From NCBI GenBank assembly GCA_019009955.1, contig CM032230.1, positions 17,233,501-17,297,500 of the forward strand: a DNA stretch of 64,000 nt. The letters are read 5' to 3'. The number at the start of each line of letters is the position of its first letter. Within the stretch, counting starts at the first letter, position 1. Below the pieces are notes generated by a model that saw nothing but the letters and a program-made list of their open reading frames with translations, did not search any database and had not been told where the DNA came from. The translations under genes and the position numbers were made by a program. This document shows, piece by piece, positions 22,710 through 35,120 of this stretch. The DNA is from Riptortus pedestris (Eukaryota > Arthropoda > Insecta > Hemiptera > Alydidae).

Positions 22710-24050
22710 TGGATGAGCGAGTTGGGGCTGGAAGAGAGAGCTGTTAGGTTGGGGCTAGCTGCCCACTTCCAGTTTGGGGCTTAGCTATCTGCTTTTGGGG
22801 TCGACACTAAACTTTACTGGCCATTAACAGGATCTGGATCAGTGGCCTATCTCTTTCCAGTCGAAAATAATAATGCCTCCTGAATTAATTAATTTTATAT
22901 GAAATTTCTATCAATATCCACCCGAAATATTTTAATTACGTAATTCCAGAACTAATGTAATGCTTCATTACACATACATATAAACGTTCCATCGCTTACA
23001 ACGAATTCTAAGGTGTTCCTTTTTTTGAGATTTTTATTGGCTTCATCTTTTTAACATGGTATTTTTTTCCAGTGTCATTTTCATTGTTGGTAAGGAAATA
23101 ATACTCTCCAGCTGCTCCATCATTCTTGTCTACTCATTTAGTTGAGGAAAACCGTCCAGTATGTTGGTGATATTCTACGTTGATATTTTGCAATTTGCTT
23201 TAGTTACAAGCGAGCTTCTGTATAAAGCACATTGTGAACCTCGAACATTTATGGATGGAGTGTGCTGGTATACTTTTTTTTTTTTATTTGAGACCAGATT
23301 ACTGAGTTAGAGAATGCTCTCATAATATGCTGCTTTTAATTGTTATTTCCAAAATGAATATCTATACAATGCCTACTTGAAATTTTACAAATCCGCATAT
23401 CATGAACTATTTAATGTATTTGCATTGAAATTATATCAAAGATATATCTCACTTTTAAAAATCGGCGAATCAGGAGTGGTAGATTTCTAAAGGCTGAAAA
23501 TGAGATAAAATAAGTGTAAATCCTTTAATTTACCTTTTATAGAGATTTGTATAGACTTCCTGTTTTAGTGATTTATTTTATCAAAACAAGATTTTTATCT
23601 ATTCAAATTTTCATTCTTTGCTCTGTCTCATAGAGAACAAATGATTTCCTACATCAGGTGTTTACTGTACTTGACTAACAAATAGGTAGGAAATCTATGA
23701 GTAACTTCAAATCATTAGCAATTCAAGTACAAGTTGATGGAGGTTAGCTTGAAAGGCGGCCCAAGGCTCTTGTCAAGTTGAACAGCTGAAAGGTTTGAAT
23801 ATTGCAGCTATTTAATTGGCCGATATATTCATGTAGAAGTAATGGTACAGGAATATTGGGCATGGAGATGCCCGACTCCTGATGTGATCGCTGTATAGTA
23901 GGCCGCGGCTGCCTCGTGTCCTTGCCTCTAACTATTGTATAATCCTCCACATGCTCTCTCCTCTTCTTATGCAAATCCCTTCCGCATCATACGCACTCTC
24001 TTTATCTCCACCTTTTCTAGCCTTACAATTCCTCTGTCGTATAAAATGGG
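22710..24050. other. Unassigned stretch
   Basis: No element ends or domain-bearing frames seen. A T run lies at about 23275-23287. The 76-codon minus frame at 23744 is unrecognised. Confidence 0.4.
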
Positions 24051-24054
24051 GATG

Positions 24055-24445
24055 ATCTCCAAAATTATTTGAGAGCGAGGATTGGACTAGGAATGGTGAG
24101 GGGCAGGATTGTGCTGACAAATAGATGAGAGCCATGATTGGACTTACAATGTATCAAGGACAGGATTGGACTTGGAATGGATGAGAGTCATGATTGGACT
24201 GGGAATGAATGCGAGACATGATAGGACTAGGAATAGATGAGATCCAGGATTGGACTTGGAATGGATGAGAGTCATGATTGGACTGGGAATAGATGAGAAC
24301 CTGGATTGGACTGGGAATGAATGCGAGGCAGGATATGGCTAGGAATGGATGAGAGCGAGGATTAGATTCGGAATGGATGAGAGCCAGGATTGGACCGGGA
24401 GTAGACGAGTGGAGATGGGATTGCGAGTGGATAAGAACAAGGATT
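24055..24445. repeat. Minisatellite, about 28-bp unit
   Basis: Copies of 'attggactgggaatggatga' + 'gagccagg', 13 or so, decaying at both ends. Confidence 0.88.
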
Positions 24446-24879
24446 GTGTATGGATTTGCGTATAATACGTAATGTAGTAACCTCCAACTGACAGTGTTGC
24501 TCTCTTTAACATCAATAAAATTATAGATTGTTTCTCTGTAAATGACATACTGTAAAGGATCTTGGTACGATCAAGATAGTGTACTAGCTACTAGAATTTT
24601 TTTTGGAAGAGTTCTGACAAAACCTAAAGCCAAAAATACTCTGAGTAATTGGACGTTTGCAGAGGTAGTCATAAATTTTATCCAAAACGCTGATTAATTC
24701 AGCAAGTGACGTCTTGAACTATTCAATAGTAACAGAATCCTACTATTTGAGCGTAATCCTTTATATCTAAATTACTACTTAAAATAGCGATCAATAGATG
24801 AGGCAGAAATAGTTTTTTATTTCTGAAGAATGTTCTGTGCATCTTTTTGATAAGATATATTGAGCAAAACTACAATTGA

Positions 24880-25440
24880 TTGTCAGACATTGAGGAGTTG
24901 TACTTGCTGTCAACTGTCTAAGCCGCTGAATGCGGGTTTCACGAGTTCTGACGTTTGTGGGGTTCGAGGTGAGGAGAACGAATAGACTAGTTCTTCTGGG
25001 CATTTCTTGTCAGCCATCTCCCTTTTTTTCATTACTCCATTTCTTTCAGAGATCTTCGCCACGTCGACAATTCGCCTCGGGGTAAAACCGCTTTCATTTC
25101 TTCCTGACTGAATCGTCACACCCTTTCCCCACTTTCGGCATACTCTAATTACAGAAGTCGCAAGGATCATCAGTCAAACGGTAGCACTTTTCGTACCTTA
25201 TGAGGTCGTAAAGAATGCTAGCGAGTAGCTTCCAAGAACGTCATAGGGCATTTAAGAAAAGCCAGTTTGAAAAGTATCTCAATCGTTTTATTTGTTCCGT
25301 CAAAAGAGTTGGATCGGATGGAAGCGATAAGATTAGGCCCTCGAGCTATCCCGCTTCTAACGCATCCCCGCGTCCTTGGCCTAAAGCAACTTGCTCTCGT
25401 TGTACTGCTACTGTTTCTCCACTCCTTGTCCTAACATAGC
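24880..25440. other. GC-richer block, unrecognised
   Basis: Richer in G and C than its flanks, with open frames on both strands (minus 24910-25170, 86 codons; plus 25215-25439, 74 codons). Each frame is closed by a stop just upstream of its first Met, and neither carries a motif I know. It could be a decayed coding piece or a regulatory block. Confidence 0.2.
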
Positions 25441-25879
25441 AGCGGCTCTTCTTTCTCTACTTCTTCACTAGCAACATTTTAATGCAAGTTGCAAATAGCA
25501 CTCATTGGTATGTCCAGTATTAAATACATTTGTATTATCCCAAATCAATGACTAATTTGTTCATTAATGGTTACATGTGACAAACAATGATTTTTTAAAG
25601 GGGTTTTCAAGACAAGTAAGGTTTCGGCGCAATATGTTTTAAATATTTGAAGTATTTTGTTTTTTTTTAAATATTTGTGCTGTACAGTTAGCATAACAAT
25701 CTCCTCATTGTGACTTCATTACCGCTGTGTTTTTGTATGTACCTTATTGTTTATAACTGCTGCAACGATTGCTACAACATAAAAGTCCGTCAGTAGTGGC
25801 TGGTTTAGCTGATCAGATTTTACACGTGTTGATTTAACACACTATTGATTTCCTCTGCCCATTTTATATCTAAGTAAAA

Positions 25880-26150
25880 ATTCCATGAGGTGAAGTAAGG
25901 GTTTACTGTCAGCTGAAAACAATTAAGTGAGAATAACTGGCTTAACATTTAAGCTACAATAAATGTTTTGAAGGACTATTGTAGAACCTCAATAGTTTTA
26001 CAAGATTGATTCTGTAATATGAGATATTTTGAATTTTCGAAATTCAGGACTCTAAACCCTCTCAGGTGTGATTTCAGCCATTAACGACCATGAACTTTAG
26101 TGTTGAATTAAATGGTTAATTATAGATAAAGATCAAATAAACATGTTCGA
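25880..26150 (+). mobile_element. HINE-like fragment, old
   Basis: 'gggtttactgtcagctgaaa', 'gatattttgaattttcgaaa' and 'gatttcagccattaacgacc', then the variant 'agatcaaataaacatgttcg' shared with 1-100. Confidence 0.65.
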
Positions 26151-26171
26151 GCCGTTTATTAATACGAGTAT

Positions 26172-26600
26172 ACATTTATTAAGACTAAGTGCACTTTCAG
26201 AGCAATAGATCCATCTTCAGATTCTATTGACACAAAAACATTTGAATATAAATCACACCAACAATATTTCAGTTAATAAACAAATACAAGAACATCCTTA
26301 TCTTATAATAGTAAAAACATTGAACGTTGATACAAGTTTTTTGCATGTAATTTTGTTTTAAACTGTAACTTCTGTTGACTAGCTTGGTTGTTTGTCTTTA
26401 AGTAATGACAGGTTCCCTTTTCTGTGATATTTTAATAGTTTAAGTATGATTATTAAGTTATATTTTAATTTCGTTTTTTTTTCTATTCTAAGCTAAGGTT
26501 GTTTTTGTATTTGTTGAATTATTGAAATATTGATAGTTTGCTTGAAGGTTTTTATGTCAATAGGCTCTGAAAGTGCACTGTCTTAATAAACGCATTTTGG
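26172..26600. mobile_element. Inverted-repeat-bounded element, unclassified (about 430 bp)
   Basis: The left end 'catttattaagactaagtgc' + 'actttcagagc' and the right end 'gctctgaaagtgcactgtct' + 'taataaacgcat' are inverse complements over about 30 bp. The interior is AT-rich and non-coding. It could be a MITE, or two inverted ends of a retroelement; no target duplication was established. Confidence 0.5.
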
Positions 26601-26726
26601 AGGAAAACTTACTGTGTCCATTCAGATTAATTCGTTCCTCTACCACCACAAGGTTCTCTGGAAGAATTGGGTGAGCTATGAGTCTCTAGCTCTACAAACA
26701 AACTCGCTCCTCAGTATTAATTATTC

Positions 26727-26758
26727 ATGTCTTCTTGTCGAGATGGACAAGAAGACAT
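26727..26758. repeat. Perfect hairpin, 13-bp stem
   Basis: ATGTCTTCTTGTC - gagatg - GACAAGAAGACAT. Isolated in unassigned sequence. Confidence 0.85.
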
Positions 26759-26759
26759 T

Positions 26760-27590
26760 TTGTCCACTTCCAATTTATTCGCAGGACAATGACCTTGTGT
26801 CTCTCCATAGTGGTGTGAACATGTTTTAGCTTAGTTCAGAATTAACAACCTTACCATTCTTCATGATCGGCGGACTCTCTGAATGCCATATCATTGCAAA
26901 AGGGTAATTTTTCTATGTTCCAGGCTTACGATTGGCAGAAGGTCGATTCCTAAAGATATTCTTTTTAGTATAAATATAAAAACCGCTAGATACTCCTCAG
27001 TGCCTATTGTCTTGCTGTTTTGGCAATGACTCAAAGTAACCTACCTCCAGTCTTCCTCTTTCGGTAGTGTAACCTTCTTGTAGTGCCGCCCTATTGCTGA
27101 GTGCATCATATCTAGAGCTTAGAATAAGTGTGGGAAAGAGCAAGTACATGAGAACCTCTAGATGGGCTGAGGAGATAGGAGGCGCTGTCTGGTTGCGCCA
27201 CATTAAACTACCCTGGAGGGATGGTTAGGCAGTACTTGAAGCCCTGTAAAGGCTCTGAGTGTCATTCTGGGAAGTGGAAATGTACAAAACGGTCTTGAGA
27301 TCAGCTGTACAAACATAGCTGTTGTCGTGATATCTGCAGTGCTATTGAGAAGAGCAGATTGGGCTGGGTATGCACAGTTACCTGGGAATGTTTATAGAAA
27401 TGTGTGAGTATAGCAGATTACTGTCATATTGAAACCATTCTTCAAATATCCGTCGATGATTGCTATACTTGCTTTTTGGGAAGCAACTTGCTACTGGGGT
27501 GTAGGAGAAGGCCTGATCTAGAGGTAGGCCAGCAGATAATAAGTTCTGATGTAAAGGTCATGAGTAACTTTACCTGTCGCACTGATAATA
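26760..27590. other. Unassigned stretch
   Basis: Slightly GC-richer around 27000-27300. The 68-codon minus frame there is unrecognised. No repeats of note. Confidence 0.35.
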
Positions 27591-27594
27591 AAAA

Positions 27595-28160
27595 GTCCGT
27601 CACGCAGGGGCTAAACTAAGCAGATTTCCCACGTGAACTATTACAAACTATTAGAGAAATCTATCTGCCTACTAATAACAGTAGTAGTAAGAGAATCTCT
27701 AAACCAATTCACGAGGGACGAACTGGCTTTCGACGGTAAGTCCCGAATTTAGCCGACTTCTGCCAACCACACACACAATACAAATGCAAATATCTCGGTT
27801 AATATTCAAGATAGAGAATAAATGTATAGAACAATATTTATAGTAAATTTTATTTTCAATAAAATTGACTCTATACAATTTTTCGATCTGACGTATAATA
27901 TTGGAGATATTTCGAAACTTCCCCATTAAACCCCCCCCCCCCCCAACTGATACGATTTCAGCCATTAACGAACTTGATCTTTCTTGTTGCATAAAACGAT
28001 TAAATATCGAGTTTGGTACCGATCAAACAAAAATGGCGACCGCTGGAGCATTACAGACAAATACATGCATATGTTTTGAACGGAATTCATTGTCGTCATC
28101 TCCTGGGTAGGATCGATAGACATTTGAAGAAATTTTTCGAAAATCGCGTCATGAGTACGT
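27595..28160 (+). mobile_element. HINE-like element, type B, 3'-truncated
   Basis: Perfect GTCCGTCACGCAGGGGCT start (the adjacent 'gcgt' is deleted), AGCAGATTTCCC and a full type B module ('gcctactaataacagtagta', 'gccgacttctgccaacca'). The core has a C14 run at about 27931 and no (TA)n expansion, and it stops at 'gcgtcatgagtacg'. The terminal hairpin is absent. Confidence 0.85.
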
Positions 28161-28164
28161 CTTC

Positions 28165-28965
28165 AAATGAATGGATCAAACGAATGGAAAAACAATGGAT
28201 CAATATCCACCATCAATACCCTGCATCGATAACTCTCTTCCTTTGCACATTCCAACACAATGACGACTCTTTTTCAAATAGTAAATTGAACATATTTCTC
28301 AAGCAAAGCTCCCTTTTCCAATGTTTCGAGCCCGAGCCAGAGACTGGAATACCTTCATAATATTCTCGAGTCACGACTTTGCCCTCCTTCCAGCCTTTGC
28401 ATAATTGTGGTTTATTAAATGAAGAATTGCTATGAGATGTTTGAGAGTGCTCAATGGTATAAAGGATCTATGTATTAATGGTGAATGACCTTCTTCTTGT
28501 GAATGGGAATGACATCCAAGCCAATAAATAACTCTCTCATGTATTTGTGTGCCCATGTTGTGGAACTGAGAGCCTGCTGTGGTGTGATGGTTGCTTAGGA
28601 TTATTTAAGTAATTTCTCAATTGCCTCACAATGTTGAGCAGGCACTGAGAGAGTGAACCCACCACTATCACCAAATATACATCTGCAAACATTTACTCAA
28701 CTCTTTAAGAGCCTAATAGTTCCAGGACAGTAAAAGAATTTAATATCATAGATTTAGGTTTATGCTTCCAATACTCCTAGGCATTGTTATTATTGTTAGT
28801 AATCTATTCACAGGGGAAAAAGGCATGGCACAAGGCTGCCGAAACATTTTGAACATGAATGAAAATCTCCTCCATTTCGACGAAATTCGAAATTCTGCCC
28901 TATTTGTCATTTGCGATTATCTAGTTTTTCCTCATTACGTATGTGTTTTATTTTTCTGTTGCAAC
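28165..28965. other. Unassigned stretch
   Basis: No element ends, tandem repeats or recognisable frames. Confidence 0.35.
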
Positions 28966-28969
28966 CCAA

Positions 28970-29597
28970 GCCCGTCAAACAGGGGCAGCGTTAACTAAGC
29001 AGATTTCCCACGTGCGCCACGTATTTGCATTTACCTCAAAACAGAAAATTTCAATGAAAACAATATTTGGTATTTAGGCTTCTAATAATGTGTTTCATAA
29101 TATAACAACTTACTGTCAATATGACATGAGTATACGTAGGAGTAGGGATTTACTGAAGACCGAAAACTAAAAAATGCCAATATCTCGGTTAATAATCAAG
29201 ATAGAGGAAAAACGTACATAACAACATTTATCGAGCATTACTTTTGCGATAAGATTGGTTCTATACAATTTTTCGATCCGACGTGTAGTAACGGAGATAT
29301 TTCAAAATTCCCCTTCTTAACCCTCCCCCCCCTCCCACTAGTCAGATTTCAGCCATTAACGAACTTGATCTTTTTTTTTACGTAAAACGCTTAAATATCG
29401 AGGTTGTTAACGATTAAACAAAAATTGCGACCTCTAGAGCGTTAACAGACAAATATATATATATATATATATATTTATATTTTTGAACGGACCTTATTAT
29501 TGTCATTTCCTGGGAACGATCGATGGACATTTGAAGACGTTTTTCGAAAATTGCGTCATAAGTACGACCTGAATAGCTGATTTCCCTTAAGGGCTAA
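28970..29597 (+). mobile_element. HINE-like element, type A, nearly complete (628 bp)
   Basis: 'GCCCGTCAAACAGGGGCAGC' start, AGCAGATTTCCCACGTGC, a clean type A module, core and a short (TA)n at 29453-29474. The 3' hairpin is clipped: 'gatttcccttaaggg' runs straight into CTAA, having lost the outer half of its right arm. Confidence 0.87.
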
Positions 29598-30294
29598 AAG
29601 CAGAATTGTTAAACCATTTAAATGACACAATAACACTCTTTACTTAATTCGATTTCCAAAGAGATTAGAATTTTCACTTATGCCCTGTTCGATGATGTCT
29701 GTATACATTATTAGTTTTGCTGAATACAAGCCATTAAATCGGGAAAAAATATAGTCATAATAGCGTTATTCGGCGTTATGCTTGGCCGATGTTAGCTATT
29801 CTCGTTGAGCCATGCTCTGATTAGAAGGATAGTTGGCATTAAAAGTGAATTTATCTTTGAAGCTTTATATTTTATTGTTTGTTATATTTTGCCATGAGCT
29901 ACTGCCCTCTAGACTTATGACAGGTGTAATAAATAGCTGGCCATATATGATTAGTTAGAAGTGAGAGTTATTAACAACAGATAAATACTAGCTAATAAGG
30001 CATTATGTAATGTACTTGCATAAATAAAAAGTATGGCGAACCTGTAGTGAGACGTCTCATAACTCTGCCTAGGTTCCATGTTCCACGTCCCATCTGACTG
30101 GGAGTACATACTCAATGACGTAATAGTTGCATCGCCCTGGCTGCATCTGGTCATGACAGTCCCTCACTCTAATTTATATATTTGTAGGTGTTTTTATCAA
30201 GGATATCTTGATATTTATTCAGCTGCTACTTGCCTTACACAATACTCACTTCTCATATCCATATGCAAGCGGTGTCTCTAGCAAATTGTTCTTC

Positions 30295-30895
30295 CTAATG
30301 TTCTGTATTGTACAAACATCATATTTGGAGTGGGCAAGTCCATGAACATCCTAACAATCCTATCCCCTATATTATACCAACATCGTATTTGGAGTGAGTA
30401 TATCCATGAAACTTGCTAATACTCCTATGCTCTCTCTATATTATGCCAACATCGTATTTGGAATGTGTATATCCATGAAACTTGCTAATAGTCCTATCCC
30501 CTATATTATACCAACATCGTATTTGGAGTGGGCATATCCATGAACATCCTAACACTCCTATGCTCTATATTATACCAACATCGTATTTGGAGTGGGCATA
30601 TCCATGAAACTTGCTAATAGTCCTATCCCCTATATTATACCAACATCGTATTTGGAGTGGGTATGTATATCCATGAAACTTGCTAATACTCCTATGCTCT
30701 CTCTATATTATACCAACATCGTATTTGGAGTGAGTATGTCCATGAAACTTGCTAATTCTCTTATGCTCTCTCTATATCATACCAACATTGTATATGGAAT
30801 GTGTATATCCATGAACTTCCTAATGCCCCTGTGCCCTATATTATACAAGTATCGTAATTTGGAGTTGGTATTCATGATACTTCCTAAAACTCCTG
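30295..30895. repeat. Minisatellite, about 65-bp unit, left part
   Basis: Copies of 'catcgtatttggagtgggca' + 'tatccatgaaacttgctaat' + 'agtcctatcccctatattat' + 'accaa'. The array is interrupted by a HINE and one more unit follows at 31817. Confidence 0.88.
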
Positions 30896-31816
30896 TTAGC
30901 AGATTTTACTAAAGGGAAATCAGCTATTGAGGTACTCACGATCAGATTTTCGAAATGTTTCTTCAAATTTCCATCAATCCTACCTAGGAGAAGACGAAAA
31001 TGATGTCCGTTCAAAATTATATATATATATACCGCTCTCGTGGTCACAATTATTGTTTGATCATTAACAAACTTGATATTTATGTAAAAAGAAAGTTCAA
31101 GTTCGTTTACAGAAGAAATCGGACCAGGGGATAGTGGAGGAAAAGTTGGAAAACTGGAAATATCTCCGTTACTATACGTCGGATCGAAAAAGTGTAAAGG
31201 ACCAATATTATTAAAAATCAAATGTACTATGAATATTGTAATATAAATTTATTCTCTATCTTGAATATTAACCGAGATATTTACATTTTCCAGTTTTCAA
31301 CCTTCAGCAAACCCCCTTCTCCCCCTCCCTTCTACTTATGTTACATAAAGAATACTCTGTTACACAATAAACGACACTATTCGAAGCTTAAATACAAAAT
31401 ATTGTCTCCAAGAGACCTTTATTACACTAGATACACGCAAATATGTTCTAGTGACCCCCACTGTCGTAAGTTCTTGAACTACTAAAATTTGATTGATTGA
31501 GATAAAAATTATTCTCATTCATTATAAAATACAGTACTAGATATAGTAAATAGTTTAAAAAAAAATAATATATTATATTCTGATATATTTCAGTAATTGT
31601 TTTTCTTTCCGGTGAGTGGTTGGCAGGCCTGTTTGTTTATATTTCAGACGCTTCTGGTCGGGATATTATTGAAATTGGCTGAAAGATTTGTTATTACCGT
31701 TTGTATTTATTCACTTAATATTCACGGTAGTATAGTCTTGCCAGTATGTTCCTTTCTCTATTGAAAAACTTCACATGGGAAATCTGCTTAGTTTACGCAG
31801 CCCCTGCGTGGCGGAC
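30896..31816 (-). mobile_element. HINE-like element, long form (type C, 921 bp)
   Basis: Minus strand: GTCCGCCACGCAGGGGCTGC, AGCAGATTTCCC, then an extra segment of about 320 bp (31450-31770, including 'gagataaaaattattctcat' and 'aatacagtactagatatag') that is absent from types A and B but shared with 56663-57554. It then joins the type A module, core, short TA and a worn 3' hairpin plus CTAA. It sits inside the 65-bp satellite. Confidence 0.87.
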
Positions 31817-31875
31817 TTTATTAAACCAACATCGTATTTGGACTGGGCATATCTATGGCATTTCCTAATACTTAA
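31817..31875. repeat. 65-bp minisatellite, right part
   Basis: 'ccaacatcgtatttggactg' + 'ggcatatct' continues the unit broken by the HINE. Confidence 0.8.
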
Positions 31876-31879
31876 GAGC

Positions 31880-33890
31880 ACAGTGGGACACCGATTTGCA
31901 TTTCAAAATTAAGATACAGAACGAAATAAAACTTTAGTTTAGCTTCAGAATCACACAGGAAGAAAAAGAAAATAGACTTGTCTGATTGTAATTAACAATT
32001 AGGAAATTAATTTCTATAAAACGAATGAAATAAGGACACACTAAATATAAACAAAAATAAAACTATGAACATAAATTAGAATTGAAAATGTAATGCCCAT
32101 TGAGATACGTAATACTCAATTAAAATAAAATTGTATCAGTATTTTATATGATACAAATAATAAATACATTTGATATACTAAAATAAAATAAAAATATAAT
32201 AATTCAGAATAGGAAATTAAAAAAAAGACTCCAAAATATATTCATTCCTTAGATTAAAAAATATCTTTGTGGTAGTGATTCTTGTAAACAATTAGTGCCT
32301 TTAAGTGAATCAGTATATTATGGTTTTCATCTAGTCATATTGTAGAAATTATTTTGAATCAAACAGCAAATGGTAATCTATGACTATGTTCAAAAATCAT
32401 TGGTACGTCAGATTTTAACATTTATGTTAGAAGTAGATTTAAAATATTTTCGACAAATATAATACAACTGATTAGAACATCATGATGGGTTTTGCATATT
32501 TTAGTTATAAAATATAAAGTGTGTATTATGGTTTGTTTAAATTTAAGAATGTTTTATAAAATAGATGTTATACATTATTGGGAGGATATATTTCATTTAG
32601 CATTTAGAGGAGCGAGTCATTAACACGTTTATGAGTTTTACCAACATTTTCAGCTTCTAAAATTAATTAATTTTGTTAGGTAAAGCGTTATTAGGATTTG
32701 GAGATAATTGGACTCAGAGAAACCAACACCTACGCTTTTTCCACACATGACAGAGAGCACATCCATGCCACTTTTTGGCTCTTTCCTACAAGTTTATTAA
32801 CTTCATATGCATTTAATAAACGTGAAATTATTTGGACTATTGAACTCTTCTTCAGTCCGTTTGGGACTAAAAATTGTATTTACTTTATTCACTAAATATA
32901 TTCAGCAATTGATTCCACAGTATAATATTTATCAATAGATTTTAAATCAACGCCTTAATACATATGGCTATCCGAAATTTGTAAACGTGAAATAGGTAAA
33001 CTACTTGTGTTACTGAACAGTATATGAGTCAAATTTGATACTAACCTTTCCCTAAAGTCGCACCTTTTTCCATTGGATTTATGCAGCCAATCAATGTTTG
33101 TGAGATGAACTACAAAACGCAAAATAATTCTCATTTGATTCCGTTTAGGAGCTCAAGGGGACAACAGCCAGACACTTCACGGAGTTACATTTACTGGAAA
33201 ACGTTTAACATCGGATCCACAAACTTGCACACAAACAGCCAGTAACACAACTGGCGATTCAGGATTGGTCTCCTCGCTAGTGAACCAAAATAAAAAAAGT
33301 CTGTGAAAAAAAATTAATTTCACAGGAATGGATTTTCTGATTTTTTTCTACTGCGGAACCCAATTCCTATAAAGTCCACACGATGAAATCCAAAATCCTT
33401 CCAAACATTTTACAAGCACCATTTTAAGTATCCAAATTCTCTTTTGACGAAAATGTAAATATCCTTTTGTCCAATATCATTTGGATTCTTCCCGTCCTGA
33501 ACTTCCCATTCCTTTGATTGGCAACCTAGATCCAGAAAACATTCCCAGGGCAGGTTGAAACGGTAGTTTCTAAGACATTATCTTGTCAAATAGAATATAG
33601 ACATTGCAATTATTATAAAACCATGTTAATCGTTTATATAGAGGTTGGCATACCCCCCCCCATCTCACGTTATTTTTTAATTTCCTAAATTTCTTAAAAA
33701 TGGTTTGTTTATCGTGGGGAAATCAAATAAATGTATAGAGAGGAATGTTTTGGCCTCCTTGAGTAAGTTGTACAAATAAAATAATGACATTTTGGCTTCA
33801 TAAATATCCAAAGCCTCCATAGGATAAGCTGTTAGAAGACTGCCTTTAGCCCAGTCCCTTGGAGCAAGGGAATAGTTTGGCTGAGAGCGC
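31880..33890. other. AT-rich stretch, nothing recognised
   Basis: No recognisable frame or repeat structure. A poly-C run lies at about 33652-33660. Confidence 0.4.
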
Positions 33891-34064
33891 CTCCCTTTCT
33901 GGCTCAACACCTCTCGCCGCCCTTACATAACTCCCTAACCACCCAGATCAATTTCATCCCTTCTCGCCCGCTTCGACGCCTCCTCTCTCCCTCTCGATAC
34001 TTCTCTTTCATTCCTTCTTTCACGCTCCCTCTATTACGCTCTTTTTCTTTGTCGCCAACCCCGG

Positions 34065-34067
<3 letters not shown>

Positions 34068-34151
<84 letters not shown>
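34068..34151. repeat. Compound (CT)n/(TA)n microsatellite
   Basis: About 40 bp of CT followed by about 42 bp of TA. Frames on both strands across it are by-products. Confidence 0.95.
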
Positions 34152-34152
<1 letters not shown>

Positions 34153-34299
34153 GAGCAGACAGACATTATCCTGCATGATATTTCAAGTGATTAGGATATT
34201 AAATTTCATAATGTTACGTTTAAAACAAAAACTACTTTTAATAACACTATAAACAACTTTTTTTATGTGCACGTTTGCCTAAAAACAAATAGAAAATGA

Positions 34300-34686
34300 A
34301 ATATCGCGAATTTTTTATTCAGGCCTCCCTTATAACCCCCACTCCCGTTCGAACCTAAAAAATGTAATATAGCTTATAATCATGGAAGAATTAATGCTAA
34401 TTTACATATAGTTTTGTTAAGATCGGTTCAATCGTTAATTCCCAATAAAATTGTTGGCTCCCACTTTAATTTTTTTTTTGTGAATATATCGTTTATACTT
34501 TATTATACGACATTATACACTATTTTTAATTTTAGGCCTCCCTTACAACCCCCACTCCTGCTCCATCTGCCGGGCTGATTTGTGAATCTAAACCATCGAG
34601 GGCGTCACCCAAACGCATACAAAAAAAATCATTTAAATCGGTCCAACCGTTTAGGAGGAGTTCAGTTACATACACACGTACCGTAG

Positions 34687-34692
<6 letters not shown>
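34300..34692 (+). mobile_element. LINE/SINE 3'-tail-like repeat, two tandem partial copies
   Basis: 'aggcctcccttataaccccc' + 'actcc' occurs at about 34320 and again at about 34532. Each is followed by a stretch ending in 'gatcggttcaatcgtt' or 'aaatcggtccaaccgtttag'. The second copy continues to 'gttcagttacatacacacgt' and a (TA)n tail. The 'aaatcggtccaNccgttt...acatacacac' pattern is common at 3' ends of invertebrate non-LTR retrotransposons and their SINEs. Clade not determined. Confidence 0.45.
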
Positions 34693-34748
<56 letters not shown>

Positions 34749-34760
34749 ATATATATATAG
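34693..34760. repeat. (TA)n microsatellite
   Basis: About 52 bp of TA plus short TA pieces, at the end of the tail-like repeat. Confidence 0.95.
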
Positions 34761-35052
34761 ATGTATAGCCAGTCTTTCTCTGGCGTTTCTGAGAGGGGGT
34801 TTCCTAAAGAAATAAGAGCATCATCATCATTCTGAAGGGCCTACATTAATCATTTTCTAACTACCAAGATGGGAATATTACAAACCATTTTTATATCAGT
34901 TTTAATTTTTTTATATGCCTAGAAATGTAAAATTATTTCATCATTCATATATAGTCTTTGGAGCTAATTTGTAAATAGAATATAAGTAGGTATTTATTTC
35001 TATTGTTCATATGAGATGACCACTGGTCCTAGGACAATTTACTATCTACCAA

Positions 35053-35056
<4 letters not shown>

Positions 35057-35086
<30 letters not shown>

Positions 35087-35120
35087 CCACCCTCCCTGCC
35101 TCTAATTTTCTGTCTCTCTC
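35057..35120. repeat. (CT)n tract
   Basis: Interrupted CTCTCT in pyrimidine-rich sequence. Confidence 0.9.

Noticed and set aside
24910..25439. Host exon in the GC-richer block
   Set aside because: Frames are short, closed just upstream of the first Met, and no convincing splice pair was seen.
27699..28360. Frames of 69-115 codons at a HINE
   Set aside because: They read HINE sequence; equivalent positions in other copies carry stops or frameshifts.
34049..34252. Short frames over CT/TA tracts (also 7760, 13590, 40204, 53337, 59610)
   Set aside because: Microsatellite by-products (SLSLSIYIYIY-type translations).
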